Shown: positions 33,484 to 41,967, counted from the first letter of the stretch. The stretch is DNA of 64,000 nt from Terrimonas ferruginea DSM 30193 (GCF_000425585.1 NZ_AUDS01000018.1:1-64000), one strand, 5' to 3'. The notes: generated by a model not told the origin, from the letters alone. A program made the numbers and translations.

Positions 33484-34458
33484 TTAGTTGGTATTGCTTT
33501 TTATATCTTTTTTTTCGATATATATTGTCAGTTCATCAAGAGAAAGAACTCTATCGTAGTCACTCTTTACTTTACCCAATTTACAATCTTCGCTGATAAG
33601 CTTTAAAAAGGTACTGAAGTCTGAGTTTTCAGTTGCTAAACGATTAACTGTATCCCAGTCGATTTCCGTATTAACTCTGGCTGGAAACAATATTTCACTT
33701 TCGTAGATGTTTTCACAGTTAATTTTGATAAGTCCTATGCCAAAGGCATTATTTAGTCTACGTATCTCATCCAGCAGTGACAGATCATCTTCCAGATTTA
33801 GTGTAACCAAATATCCTTCATTTGCCCAGCTTGAGTTAGAGACTGCTTGAAAATAAGCTTCCCGAAGGTTCGAAAAACTAATCTTTGTTTTGATCTCAAA
33901 TGAAAACAACTTTATCGCACTAATTGATAAATGACTCTGAATATCAAGTGTCTCTTGCTTATAGTCTCTGAAAGGGAAGTAAACACCTACCAAATCGGGA
34001 TGGAGCCACTCATTTCGCCCTTTGGTGCCTCTAATTGAATTTTCATGAAAGATTGTTTTTACGTTGGCTTTAAAATGGGGATCGCCATAGGTATAAGCCG
34101 CTAACAACGGGTGGAGAAGGCGCTCATTGAATTTCTTTAACTCCCTTTCTTCTTTTTGTACGAATGCTTCGTCCTGCTCCTTTTGTACTTTGTTAAGATC
34201 GATTTTCGTTATTAAACGTCGAAGGAAAAACTGCGCGGGCCGCTCGCTAGTTTGAATAATGGTTGAGTTTTCTCCAGCTCTTTGTATATCGGTATAGCAA
34301 TAAGCACCTATGGTCGCCCACGGCGTTTTACCTGTAGAAACAAAATCTCCAATTGTACCAATCTGATGTGCCGTGTCCCATATTTCTTTGGGAGAAAGAG
34401 GTGTTTCAACTTCTGACAAAGTTTTTACAATGATATCCCAAAAGGTGGTTTTAGGCAT
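33484..34458 (-). CDS. HARE-HTH protein with nuclease-like domain (HrgA-type)
   Basis: The 324-residue protein begins with a HARE-HTH winged-helix domain (LSPKEIWDTAHQIGTIGDF then TPWATIGAYCYTDI, residues 1-75) as found in HrgA/COG2958 proteins that accompany restriction systems. The middle has a coiled coil. From about residue 160 a possible PD-(D/E)xK fold appears: NEWLHPDLVGVYFP, then FSFEIKTKISFSNLREAYFQ, giving a plausible D...ExK site. It precedes hsdM by 13 bp and is probably co-transcribed. From established knowledge HARE domains are predicted to read modified DNA, and the nuclease role here is inference from motif spacing. Confidence 0.72.
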   Translation of the reverse strand: MPKTTFWDIIVKTLSEVETPLSPKEIWDTAHQIGTIGDFVSTGKTPWATIGAYCYTDIQRAGENSTIIQTSERPAQFFLRRLITKIDLNKVQKEQDEAFVQKEERELKKFNERLLHPLLAAYTYGDPHFKANVKTIFHENSIRGTKGRNEWLHPDLVGVYFPFRDYKQETLDIQSHLSISAIKLFSFEIKTKISFSNLREAYFQAVSNSSWANEGYLVTLNLEDDLSLLDEIRRLNNAFGIGLIKINCENIYESEILFPARVNTEIDWDTVNRLATENSDFSTFLKLISEDCKLGKVKSDYDRVLSLDELTIYIEKKDIKSNTN

Positions 34459-34699
34459 AATAAGTAGTTCTAGGTTTTGTACTAACGATACTAATCAGTT
34501 GATTAACCATTTCGTATGATTTGGCGTTGCGAAGGTTCTCAACACTTGCCTGTAGTACGACCATTTATAGTCTCGGGTGACAAATTTAGCTTTTTTGTCG
34601 CCATGTTTAAATACAGCTTTGGCAAAATCGGCGGGCAAATTTCTTTTTTGGGTTATTAGCTGAATTTTGAATAAAATAAGACTTGGAAAATGCGATACT

Positions 34700-35773
34700 T
34701 TAGTGGACTACTCCTAAGTTTCTTATAGTCTGTAATAACCTGACGAAACTACGCAGATCTTCTGTTTCAGTTTCGGCCAGGCCATCTGGATCAAAATGCA
34801 TTATCGTATTACGTATGGTCCTGATCTTCTCCAATTGTGCACAGAAATTTACCCGATCTATTGGCAACCCTATTTTCTCCCAAATTAAGGTGTTTTGGCA
34901 AAGTCGTAAATATTCGCCAAACGTGAGGTCGGAGACATCTGAGATTGTTCGTTCTTCATCTTTATCATCCTTGCCTTTAGCCAATTCGTCTTTGTCTAAT
35001 TTTGTAAGCAATAAGCGCAAATGGTTTTCAATTTCTGCAACGAGGAGAAAAGGTTCTGTTAACTGTTTGAATTGGGCGCTAAGATCACTTGCCGTAACGA
35101 TACCACATATCTCATTCGAACTGTTCCGCACAAGGACATAATCATGTTCTATAATGGACGGAATAGCCTTAAACAAGGAAGTGTCAGAGTTAATTAACTG
35201 ATAATTCGGCTCCATCAAATCACGCACTTTTCTCGAGTGGAGCCCAACAGCTAGTTTTTGGCCGATCGATCTCCAACTGATAACCCCCTTCAAATCCCTT
35301 TTTTCGGTCTGCATAACCGGTAATTGTGAAAAGTCGAATGTCATCATGAGCGTAATTGCCTCGGATAGATCACTGTCAGGTTTTACTGCTATTAATTTTT
35401 TATTAGCCGCCTCAAGCCTGGAAACCCGGTAGGTTGGGTCGTCAAAATTGAGCATCTCATCATTTTTATTTGCTCCCAAATCTTCTCTCAATATGTCACT
35501 TTCCATTTTAATAGGCTCGGACACTTGATTGCTGGTTATGGAGTGAACGTTTTGAAACCTAATCAAGGAATCGATATAGGCACTACTAAAGTCAGGGATG
35601 GTCTCAAGATGTAATTCATACAGTGCATCCCTTATTGATTTGACAACGAACCATCCACGTCGCTGAGATCCCCAGAACCACCCAAGTAGGGTTCTCACTG
35701 TTACATCTTCAACGCTTTCCCCGGCGTCAACTTTCTTTTTAATTTCCAAAAGCTTCGAAGGAATATGGGCCAT
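34700..35773 (-). CDS. CBS-domain protein with C-terminal HEPN-like RNase motif
   Basis: The 357-residue protein has a helical N-terminal region and a CBS domain pair (about residues 125-235, LSEAITLMMTFDFSQLPVMQTE and LFKAIPSIIEHDYVLVRN). CBS domains bind adenine nucleotides. The C-terminal helical domain contains RNTIMH (residues 321-326), an exact match to the HEPN RNase motif R-phi-X3-H. HEPN RNases are common toxin or abortive-infection effectors. A CBS sensor joined to a HEPN effector would fit a nucleotide-triggered RNase; this is inference. It sits at the left boundary of the island, on the same strand, about 240 bp upstream of the HARE gene. Confidence 0.65.
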   Translation of the reverse strand: MAHIPSKLLEIKKKVDAGESVEDVTVRTLLGWFWGSQRRGWFVVKSIRDALYELHLETIPDFSSAYIDSLIRFQNVHSITSNQVSEPIKMESDILREDLGANKNDEMLNFDDPTYRVSRLEAANKKLIAVKPDSDLSEAITLMMTFDFSQLPVMQTEKRDLKGVISWRSIGQKLAVGLHSRKVRDLMEPNYQLINSDTSLFKAIPSIIEHDYVLVRNSSNEICGIVTASDLSAQFKQLTEPFLLVAEIENHLRLLLTKLDKDELAKGKDDKDEERTISDVSDLTFGEYLRLCQNTLIWEKIGLPIDRVNFCAQLEKIRTIRNTIMHFDPDGLAETETEDLRSFVRLLQTIRNLGVVH

Positions 35774-35876
35774 CGGTGTAATTTTAAGTTGCGGAAAATC
35801 AGAATATTATTTAACTTTTCAAAGTTTTTAGTACCCGGAAAAACACCCTTTTTATTTCAGGTGTACCTTCAACCTC

Positions 35877-36803
35877 ATGAAGTATCTCCTCGTTATAATA
35901 CTCCTTTCGTTCATCTCCTGCACCTCCCCCAAACCCCATAACGCCCTCGTACTCCAAACCGACTTCGGTACCAAAGACGGCGCAGTGGCTGCCATGCGCG
36001 GCGTGGCGAGGGGAGTGGACGCCAACCTCGATATTTTTGACCTCACCCACGAGATTCCTGCTTATAATATATGGGAAGCGGCTTACCGGCTTCACCAGTC
36101 CGTCGGCTATTGGCCAACGGGCACCGTGTTTGTTTCGGTTGTTGATCCGGGAGTGGGTTCGGAGCGGAAGTCGGTCGTAGCGAGGTTGAAATCAGGTGTT
36201 TTCATTGTTACACCCGATAACGGTACGCTCACTTTGCTCGTTGAATCGCCCGGCATCGAAGCCATCCGACAAATCGACGAGAAAATCAACCGCCGGCAAG
36301 GATCCGATAGTTCTTATACTTTCCACGGTCGCGATGTGTATGTGTATACCGCCGCGCGACTGGCAGCAGGTGTGATCAGTTTTGAAGAAACAGGGCCTTT
36401 ATTGCAAAACAAGGTTGTCGCGTTGCCTTATCAGAAAGCTGTTAAAGAGGACGCTGTACTCAGCGGCATGATCCCCGTGCTGGATATACAGTACGGCAAT
36501 GTGTGGACCAATATCCCTGATAGCCTGGTTTCACTCGCCGGCATCCAGCGCGGCGATACGCTATTGCTGGATGTTTTTCACAAGGATTCGCTGGTGTTTA
36601 CGGGCAAGTTGCCAATGGCGCATACGTTTGCAGATGTAGCAGAAGGCCAGTCTTTGGCTTATCTTAACAGCCTGATGAATCTTTCCTTTGCTGTCAACCA
36701 GGGAAGTTTTGCGGAGAAGTTTAAGGTTGGAAGCGGAAACGAATGGAGAGTGAAAATTCAACCCTTCGACAAGCTCAGGGGCCGAAGTACAAATTTAAAA
36801 TAA
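35877..36803 (+). CDS. SAM hydrolase (DUF62 family) with lipoprotein signal
   Basis: The protein belongs to the SAM hydroxide adenosyltransferase (DUF62) family related to SAM-dependent fluorinases and chlorinases. The core is visible: VLQTDFGTKDGAVAAMRG, then VDPGVGSERKSVVARL, then VTPDNGTLTLL and FHGRDVY. These enzymes split SAM to adenosine and methionine with water. This copy starts with MKYLLVIILLSFISC, a lipoprotein signal with lipobox, placing it outside the cytoplasm where SAM is not expected. The last residues (KIQPFDKLRGRSTNLK) are read from a REP-like element. The next gene, DUF2059, starts seven bases later and is probably in the same operon. Confidence 0.85.
   Translation: MKYLLVIILLSFISCTSPKPHNALVLQTDFGTKDGAVAAMRGVARGVDANLDIFDLTHEIPAYNIWEAAYRLHQSVGYWPTGTVFVSVVDPGVGSERKSVVARLKSGVFIVTPDNGTLTLLVESPGIEAIRQIDEKINRRQGSDSSYTFHGRDVYVYTAARLAAGVISFEETGPLLQNKVVALPYQKAVKEDAVLSGMIPVLDIQYGNVWTNIPDSLVSLAGIQRGDTLLLDVFHKDSLVFTGKLPMAHTFADVAEGQSLAYLNSLMNLSFAVNQGSFAEKFKVGSGNEWRVKIQPFDKLRGRSTNLK
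36752..36787 (+). repeat. REP-like element inside a gene's 3' end
   Basis: TTCAACCCTTCGACAAGC then TCAGGGGCCGAAG, matching over 36 bases with two mismatches to the copy at the other end of the island (near 20.3 kb), in inverted orientation. It supplies the last codons of the SAM hydrolase gene. Confidence 0.8.
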
Positions 36804-36809
36804 GAGCTC

Positions 36810-37292
36810 ATGAAAAAAATATTGATCGCATTATGCTTCTTGCTTCCTGCGTCCAGCTTCGCCCAGGTGGATTCTTCTTTTTTGCTAAAGATCAAACAAG
36901 CCGAGACGGCAGATTTTTTGAAGACGGATACCCTGGCGGTTCCTGAAGATGCGCTGACGCAGAAGATCCGGCAGTTGCGCAGGGAAAAAAATGGCATCGA
37001 TATCGAAATGGTATTGCAGATCAAGATCCGCGAAGAGCAGGAGAAAGATACCGTCCACGGAAAAGATTATTACGATCGGCTACTGACTGAAATCACTACC
37101 GGCAAGACCGGTAAGTTACTGGACAACGCGCTGATCAATATGTACCGCCAGACGTTTACTGAAACAGAAATAGACGATCTGCTGCGCTTTTACAAAACAT
37201 CGGCCGGTAAAAAAATGAACAGCGATTATATTTTGCTGATCATCCGGTCGGTGAAGGATGCGGAAGGATTGATGAGGTTAATTCAAAATTAA
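36810..37292 (+). CDS. DUF2059 domain protein
   Basis: The 160-residue protein has a cleavable signal (LIALCFLLPASSFAQ) and a DUF2059-like C-terminal half: TFTETEIDDLLRFYKTSAGKKM. The usual family length is similar. The function is unknown; it is probably periplasmic. It starts seven bases after the SAM hydrolase gene and is likely co-transcribed. Its final codons and stop lie in a TTCAAAATTAA repeat, directly before a REP-like hairpin. Confidence 0.8.
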   Translation: MKKILIALCFLLPASSFAQVDSSFLLKIKQAETADFLKTDTLAVPEDALTQKIRQLRREKNGIDIEMVLQIKIREEQEKDTVHGKDYYDRLLTEITTGKTGKLLDNALINMYRQTFTETEIDDLLRFYKTSAGKKMNSDYILLIIRSVKDAEGLMRLIQN

Positions 37293-37327
37293 CCCTTCGC
37301 CCGATACTTCGGGCAAACTCAGGGACC
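37281..37327. repeat. REP-like element with inserted hairpin
   Basis: The core arms AACCCTTCG and AAACTCAGGGACC are split by a hairpin CCCGA-TACT-TCGGG. In copies without hairpin the arms meet directly. It overlaps the end of the DUF2059 gene. Confidence 0.7.
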
Positions 37328-37377
37328 AGTCAAAAAAGCGAGTTGAGAATAGCTGCGGCTCAGCATGAAAAGTTGCC

Positions 37378-37445
37378 AGGTTCACGCAAAGTTACATAAG
37401 GAGCAAAGGTGCGAAGCGAATAAAACTTACAACTTATTACTCTCC
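37378..37445. repeat. CGCAAAGTTACATAAGGAGC element and ACTTAnn array
   Basis: GTTCACGCAAAGTTACATAA then GGAGCAAAGGTGCGAAGCG is a copy of the dispersed CACGCAAAGACGCATAAGG element. Right after it, ACTTACA, ACTTATT, ACTCTCC keep a 7-bp phase and run over the stop codon of the aspartic protease gene. Confidence 0.65.
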
Positions 37446-38569
37446 TTATACGTCTCATTCCAAAGTCCATTCGGTTTCAGGTAGACCATATTTTTCTGAA
37501 AATCAAGGATTGTATTGAAGCGTTTCAGCACTTCGTTACCAAGGATATGTGTTTTGAAACGGGCAGGATTGCTCATCGTCATCAACTGAACAGGGATATT
37601 CGTCAATGAATAGTTGCCAACATTGAAGCGCTCCTGGTTGACTGTCAACACCGGTACTTCTTTTCCCTGCCCATTGCGCATAATCACCTTTTTAATTACT
37701 TCCTGATCGCCGGGAAATTGTTGTTCATGCATCAATACCGTATCGAGCATGATCGTCCGCTGATAGCCATTGTCGAACAGGAAACGATTCGCATATTTTT
37801 TTCCTTTTACTTCCAGTGATGCGTTTATGCAGAATATCGTATGCGAATATTCGATCGGAAATCTCGCGTACGCCTTGCCGGGTTTGTAAGGCAGTCTCGA
37901 ATGAACAATAAGCCCCTTGTTATCATAGTCCATTTCCACAATTTTTCCATCAAACAAATCCCAGCCAAAACGGCCATCGGTTCCCTGACCCGATAGTTCC
38001 ACGTGATAAACCAGAAGACTATCCCATTTCATGTTACCAATCCGGAGCGAATTATCCGCAGTGAGACTTATTCCTTGTGTTTTACTTTTTATGGCTTCGT
38101 TGGTGAGCACCAATCCGGTAGTGCCTGTATCGAATTTCAGGTTAAGCGTATCCCTGTCATTGACAATTGCTTTTATTTTGAGGTTGTCGTAGTCGGTCAG
38201 TTCAAATGGAATCGTATCATGGGTTGACGGACTGATGTGTGAGTAGTTTTTTAACGGGGGATTTTCTACACGTGTATAACAACTGTCTTTTCCATTTACT
38301 AAAACAATAAAGTCGCGCGACTCTCCGGGTTTTAACACCAACTGAATAGAATCAATATCCGTGACGAAGCGGAAAGATTTCTTCGTCACACTTTTCGTCA
38401 TCGTATATACATCCGGTTTTACGCGCGGATCCAGCGACCATCCACGCGGTTCATCCTTTCCTTCGATAATTCTCGCTTGCAGGGCGTTGGCTTTTATCAA
38501 CGGAATTTTCTGCTGCGCCTCAGCGGTTATTACCATGATCAAAAGGGTAATGCTAAGCAGGTATTTCAT
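37427..38569 (-). CDS. Exported retropepsin-like aspartic protease
   Basis: From the chosen ATG the protein is 380 residues, with a signal peptide (YLLSITLLIMVITAEAQ). An aspartic protease motif appears twice: FDTGTTGLVLTNEA (DTG) and LFDNGYQRTIMLD, a degenerate second half-site (DNG). This fits the retropepsin-like family of Bacteroidota, whose substrates are unknown. The first 150 residues look like a beta domain. The longer start 12 codons upstream would place charged residues before the signal and is less likely. It lies next to the Fsr-like exporter gene but on the same strand with about 43 bp between, so co-transcription is possible. Confidence 0.78.
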   Translation of the reverse strand: MKYLLSITLLIMVITAEAQQKIPLIKANALQARIIEGKDEPRGWSLDPRVKPDVYTMTKSVTKKSFRFVTDIDSIQLVLKPGESRDFIVLVNGKDSCYTRVENPPLKNYSHISPSTHDTIPFELTDYDNLKIKAIVNDRDTLNLKFDTGTTGLVLTNEAIKSKTQGISLTADNSLRIGNMKWDSLLVYHVELSGQGTDGRFGWDLFDGKIVEMDYDNKGLIVHSRLPYKPGKAYARFPIEYSHTIFCINASLEVKGKKYANRFLFDNGYQRTIMLDTVLMHEQQFPGDQEVIKKVIMRNGQGKEVPVLTVNQERFNVGNYSLTNIPVQLMTMSNPARFKTHILGNEVLKRFNTILDFQKNMVYLKPNGLWNETYKESNKL

Positions 38570-38612
38570 CCTGGAATCAGTTTTTTTGCGGGAAAATTTA
38601 TGCAATCCGGTT

Positions 38613-39845
38613 CTATGCTTTTGTCTTCTTCACTTTTTTTGTATCCGGTAAGAATACCGCCAATAGTCCCAGCAACGGCAGGTACGAACAAACCTGGTAT
38701 ACATAACCAATACTCGTACGGTCTGCCAGTTGGCCAAGCAGTGCCGAGCCCAATCCGCCCATTCCGAATGCGAGACCAAAGAACAACCCCGCGATCAATC
38801 CTACTTTTCCCGGCATCAGTTCCTGTGCGTACACGAGGATGGCAGAAAAAGCAGAGGCAAGGATAATACCGATGAATACGCTGAGGATGGAAGTGACGGC
38901 CAGACCGGCGTAGGGGAGGGCGAGCGAAAACGGCGCCACACCCAGTATCGAAATCCAGATCACATATTTACGCCCTATCTTATCGCCCAGCGGCCCGCCG
39001 ATCAGGGTGCCGGCTGCCACGGCAAATAAGAACAGGAACAAATGAATCTGCGCACTGGAAACAGAAATATTAAATTTATCAATGAGATAAAAAGTAAAAT
39101 AGCTGGTCATGCTGGCCATGTAGAAGTACTTCGAAAAGATCAGGATCAGCAAAATGCCGATAGCAATGATTACTTTTTTTCGCGGGAAAGGCGCAACATT
39201 GTCCTGTATGGATTTGGTTTGTTGCGCACGGAATATCAAATGCGCTTTGTACCAGGCAGCAACTCTTGTCAATACCATCATGCCTATTATGGCCAGTACC
39301 GCAAACCAGGCGATACGTTCCTGGTGAAAGGGTGCAATGATCAGGGCAGCCAGTAAGGGGCCGGCAGATGAACCTGCATTACCTCCCAATTGAAATACAG
39401 ATTGCGCGAAACCACGTCGCCCACCTGAGGCCAGGTAAGCCACTTTCGAAGCTTCCGGATGAAAAACGGCCGAACCCATGCCCACCAACACCACTGCCAA
39501 TAATACAAGAGGATAGGTTTGCGCAAAAGCCAGGAGTAATAATCCCGCAAACGAAAAAGCCATGCCCATCACCAGGAAATAAGGCTTGGGACGACGATCG
39601 GTATAAGCGCCGACAAACGGCTGCAATATGGATGCGGCGAGCTGAAATACCAGGGTAATCAGCCCGAGCGCGGAAAAGCTCAGGTTGAGGGAAGTCCTGA
39701 GGATCGGGTAACTCGCTGGTATCAGTGATTGGATCGTATCATTGACCAAATGCGATACGCTGATCATCACCAGCACGGGGTACACGGTACGTTCAGCTTT
39801 AGCGGCCGCCACGTCGGCCACGAGGTTAGTTGTTGTTGTTTTCAT
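38613..39845 (-). CDS. MFS exporter, fosmidomycin-resistance (Fsr) type
   Basis: The 410-residue protein has twelve predicted membrane spans and the Fsr-type start ISVSHLVNDTIQSLIPASYPIL, then GAYTDRRPKPYFL (a modified MFS motif A). Such exporters give resistance to fosmidomycin and related small acids in E. coli. The natural substrate here is not known. Just upstream is a FadR-type regulator gene on the same strand, and a perfect inverted repeat right before the ATG suggests local control by that regulator. Confidence 0.85.
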   Translation of the reverse strand: MKTTTTNLVADVAAAKAERTVYPVLVMISVSHLVNDTIQSLIPASYPILRTSLNLSFSALGLITLVFQLAASILQPFVGAYTDRRPKPYFLVMGMAFSFAGLLLLAFAQTYPLVLLAVVLVGMGSAVFHPEASKVAYLASGGRRGFAQSVFQLGGNAGSSAGPLLAALIIAPFHQERIAWFAVLAIIGMMVLTRVAAWYKAHLIFRAQQTKSIQDNVAPFPRKKVIIAIGILLILIFSKYFYMASMTSYFTFYLIDKFNISVSSAQIHLFLFLFAVAAGTLIGGPLGDKIGRKYVIWISILGVAPFSLALPYAGLAVTSILSVFIGIILASAFSAILVYAQELMPGKVGLIAGLFFGLAFGMGGLGSALLGQLADRTSIGYVYQVCSYLPLLGLLAVFLPDTKKVKKTKA

Positions 39846-39855
39846 CTTTCAGTAA

Positions 39856-39868
39856 TCAGATCATCTGA
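39856..39868. promoter_or_regulatory. Candidate operator before the Fsr-like gene
   Basis: TCAGAT-C-ATCTGA is a perfect inverted repeat 11 bp upstream of the exporter ATG. It shares the sequence ATCATCTGA with the inverted repeat in front of the FadR-type gene. Confidence 0.5.
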
Positions 39869-39906
39869 AGTTTGTGTTGTAAAAAAGATGCGGTTACGGC
39901 GCCGCA

Positions 39907-40560
39907 TCAACGTGCATTATTGATCAAGGTGGCAATCGCTACAGCATCTTCTACATTTTTTGATTCGATGGCTTTAAGCAGGTCTTCGTGCCGGTCTTGC
40001 GACACCAGGAACTCTTGTGTATCGATGTATTTATGCAAAAACTCCAACCGCAGGTACTCTGCGATTGTCCGGTAAAGGTCGAGCATGATACCACTGCGGG
40101 ACGCTTCCGCCAACGTGGTATGAAATTCAATATCTGCCTGTACGCAGGCATCGAGATTATTTTTTTGCGCGTATCGCCAGCGTTTTTTCAATTGCTGTTG
40201 CATTCGCGCAATATCCCGGGTCGTACGGTTAAGCGCCGCTTTCTCCACAATTTTAATTTCGAGCATCAGTCGTAATTCGTCCACTTCGGTGAATGAAGCT
40301 TCTTCCAAAAACTTTACCAGCGGTCTGCCCGCACCACTGCGCGAAGCGACGAACGTACCAACTCCCTGTTGTGAGCGAACCCAGCCACTGTTGGCCAATA
40401 GCCGCACCGCTTCACGGATGGAAGAACGGCCCACGCCGAATTGTTCCATCAATTCGGGTTCGGTCGGTAATTGCTCACCAACGGCATAGTTGCCGGATGT
40501 AATAGCAGTCTGTAACTGATCCGCTACTGCTTCTGCGAGACTTTTTCGTTGTAAGGCCAT
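39907..40560 (-). CDS. GntR/FadR-family regulator
   Basis: The N-terminal winged helix shows GEQLPTEPELMEQFGVGRSSIREAVRLLANSGWV, the classic GntR motif. The C-terminal FCD domain is all helical (DELRLMLEIKIVEKAAL, then DIEFHTTLAEASRSG, then HEDLLKAIESKNVEDA) and has the metal-binding D...H...H pattern typical of small-molecule sensing. The chosen start MALQRKSLAEAV gives 217 residues. The longer start would run through a perfect inverted repeat that is better read as its operator. It probably controls itself and the exporter downstream, in response to a small acid (inference). Confidence 0.87.
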   Translation of the reverse strand: MALQRKSLAEAVADQLQTAITSGNYAVGEQLPTEPELMEQFGVGRSSIREAVRLLANSGWVRSQQGVGTFVASRSGAGRPLVKFLEEASFTEVDELRLMLEIKIVEKAALNRTTRDIARMQQQLKKRWRYAQKNNLDACVQADIEFHTTLAEASRSGIMLDLYRTIAEYLRLEFLHKYIDTQEFLVSQDRHEDLLKAIESKNVEDAVAIATLINNAR

Positions 40561-40561
40561 A

Positions 40562-40582
40562 GTCATCATATCATCTGATGAC
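40562..40582. promoter_or_regulatory. Candidate autoregulatory operator of the FadR-type gene
   Basis: GTCATCA, a seven-base spacer, then TGATGAC: a perfect inverted repeat directly before the chosen ATG. It shares ATCATCTGA with the site in front of the exporter gene. Confidence 0.55.
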
Positions 40583-40760
40583 TGCGAAGGTAGATAATTC
40601 AAAATTAAAAAGTCAAATTCAAAAAAAGGTACATACGCCAGGTGATTCCAAAGTTTTATTTAGCCTATTATCCCAACTACTTTTGACACTTGAATTTTCT
40701 TCTGGCATGGATTTAGTCCTTTTATCCTATCACCGTTATTCAACCTGTCAATCTTAACCT

Positions 40761-41663
40761 ATGTACACCAAAATCATTGCTTTATGTCTCGCCGGCGCTT
40801 TTATTTTAGCGGGCTGCTCCAAATCTTCCGACAACGAGCTGCCGGCGGATGAAGAACAAGTGATCACCGACGTTTCTTATGGTAGTCATGCGCAGCAAAA
40901 GATGGACGTTCATTTGCCTGCGGAACGAAACACTCAAACCCCTGTGGTAATTTTTCTTCACGGCGGTGGATTTGTAGCCGGCGATAAAGCAGAAGTCAAT
41001 GCTTATACGCGCCTGTTTCTCGACCGGGGCTATGCCGTGGTGAACGCCAATTATCGCCTCGTTGATTCAACAGGTCTTTCTCAAACGCCGGTTCTTCACC
41101 AGGCAAGTGCTATAAAAATCTCCGATCAATTAAATGATATCCGTTCTATTACCGATAAGGTGGCCACCTCAGTTGGCTCCTGGAAAGTAAGTAGTTCGAA
41201 ATGGCTTCTTGCCGGACATAGTGCCGGTGCCACGCTGGCACTGCTTTATGCACATGGCAATAAGAACAGCGACAAGCGCATTAAAGTGGTCGCGAATATC
41301 GCAGGGGCGACCAGTTTTGCTTTCTCCGATGAATCGGAAGCTGCACTTATGCCTCCGCTGTTGCTGGAAGTTTTATTCCGCGCTACAGGCGTGCCGGCTA
41401 CCAATCCCAACAAACTGGCGTATATGGCTATCAGTCCTTATTGGGTCAGTAATAATTCTTCCAATGCGGTGGCGGCTATCAATATCCGTCCTGAACAGGA
41501 TAGTGGTGATGATCTTTACCGTGCTTATACACAGTTGTTGACTTCGCGCTCCGTGGTTAATCAATATCTTATTATTACCGGCGCAGGGCATAGCCTGGAT
41601 CCGGACAGTAAAAAGGCAGAGGCCGTAGTGGCGATCGATGCTTTTGCGCGAACAGCCTTATAA
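40761..41663 (+). CDS. Alpha/beta-hydrolase lipoprotein (esterase)
   Basis: The 300-residue protein starts with a lipoprotein signal (ALCLAGAFILAGC). It has the oxyanion motif HGGGF in VIFLHGGGFVAGDK, the nucleophile LLAGHSAGATLALLYA (GxSxG), an acidic residue around NIRPEQDSGDD and a late histidine in ITGAGHSLDPD. This is a carboxylesterase/BD-FAE-type hydrolase. It is probably anchored outside the cytoplasm and may split acetyl or feruloyl esters from sugars, but the substrate is unknown. Monocistronic, followed by repeats. Confidence 0.87.
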   Translation: MYTKIIALCLAGAFILAGCSKSSDNELPADEEQVITDVSYGSHAQQKMDVHLPAERNTQTPVVIFLHGGGFVAGDKAEVNAYTRLFLDRGYAVVNANYRLVDSTGLSQTPVLHQASAIKISDQLNDIRSITDKVATSVGSWKVSSSKWLLAGHSAGATLALLYAHGNKNSDKRIKVVANIAGATSFAFSDESEAALMPPLLLEVLFRATGVPATNPNKLAYMAISPYWVSNNSSNAVAAINIRPEQDSGDDLYRAYTQLLTSRSVVNQYLIITGAGHSLDPDSKKAEAVVAIDAFARTAL

Positions 41664-41855
41664 GTCAAAAGTCAAAATTCAAAAGTCAAAAAAGAGAATT
41701 AAGCCTGACTTCATATGCCGCATTTTTTTCACGCAAAGACGCATAAGGAGCAGGGGGAAATTCAAAATTCAAAAGTCAAAAGTCAAAAAAAAGAAGTAGC
41801 ACCGACTTGACATGCCGATTTTTTTCACGTAAAGACGCATAAGGAGCAGAGAGAA
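41664..41855. repeat. Repeat field: GTCAAAA arrays and CGCAAAGACGC elements
   Basis: Two arrays with 7-bp period (GTCAAAA, GTCAAAA, TTCAAAA, GTCAAAA and TTCAAAA, TTCAAAA, GTCAAAA, GTCAAAA) alternate with two copies of CACGCAAAGACGCATAAGG or its CACGTAAAG variant. Short matching flanks (CTGACTTCATATGCCG and CGACTTGACATGCCG) show that a unit of about 97 bp has been duplicated. No gene was seen. Confidence 0.75.
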
Positions 41856-41938
41856 AGTCAAAAGTTAGAGATCAAAAAGGAACTACGACTGACTTGATAC
41901 GCCGCATTTTGACTTTTTAATTTTTACTTTTGAATTAT

Positions 41939-41967
41939 AAAAAAGAGGCCCCGGTAGACACCGGGCC
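41939..41967 (-). terminator. Intrinsic terminator, minus strand
   Basis: On the minus strand GGCCCGGT and ACCGGGGCC form a strong stem with one bulged G and a four-base loop, followed by six T interrupted by C. It ends the transcript of the structured region or of the gene upstream. Confidence 0.85.
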
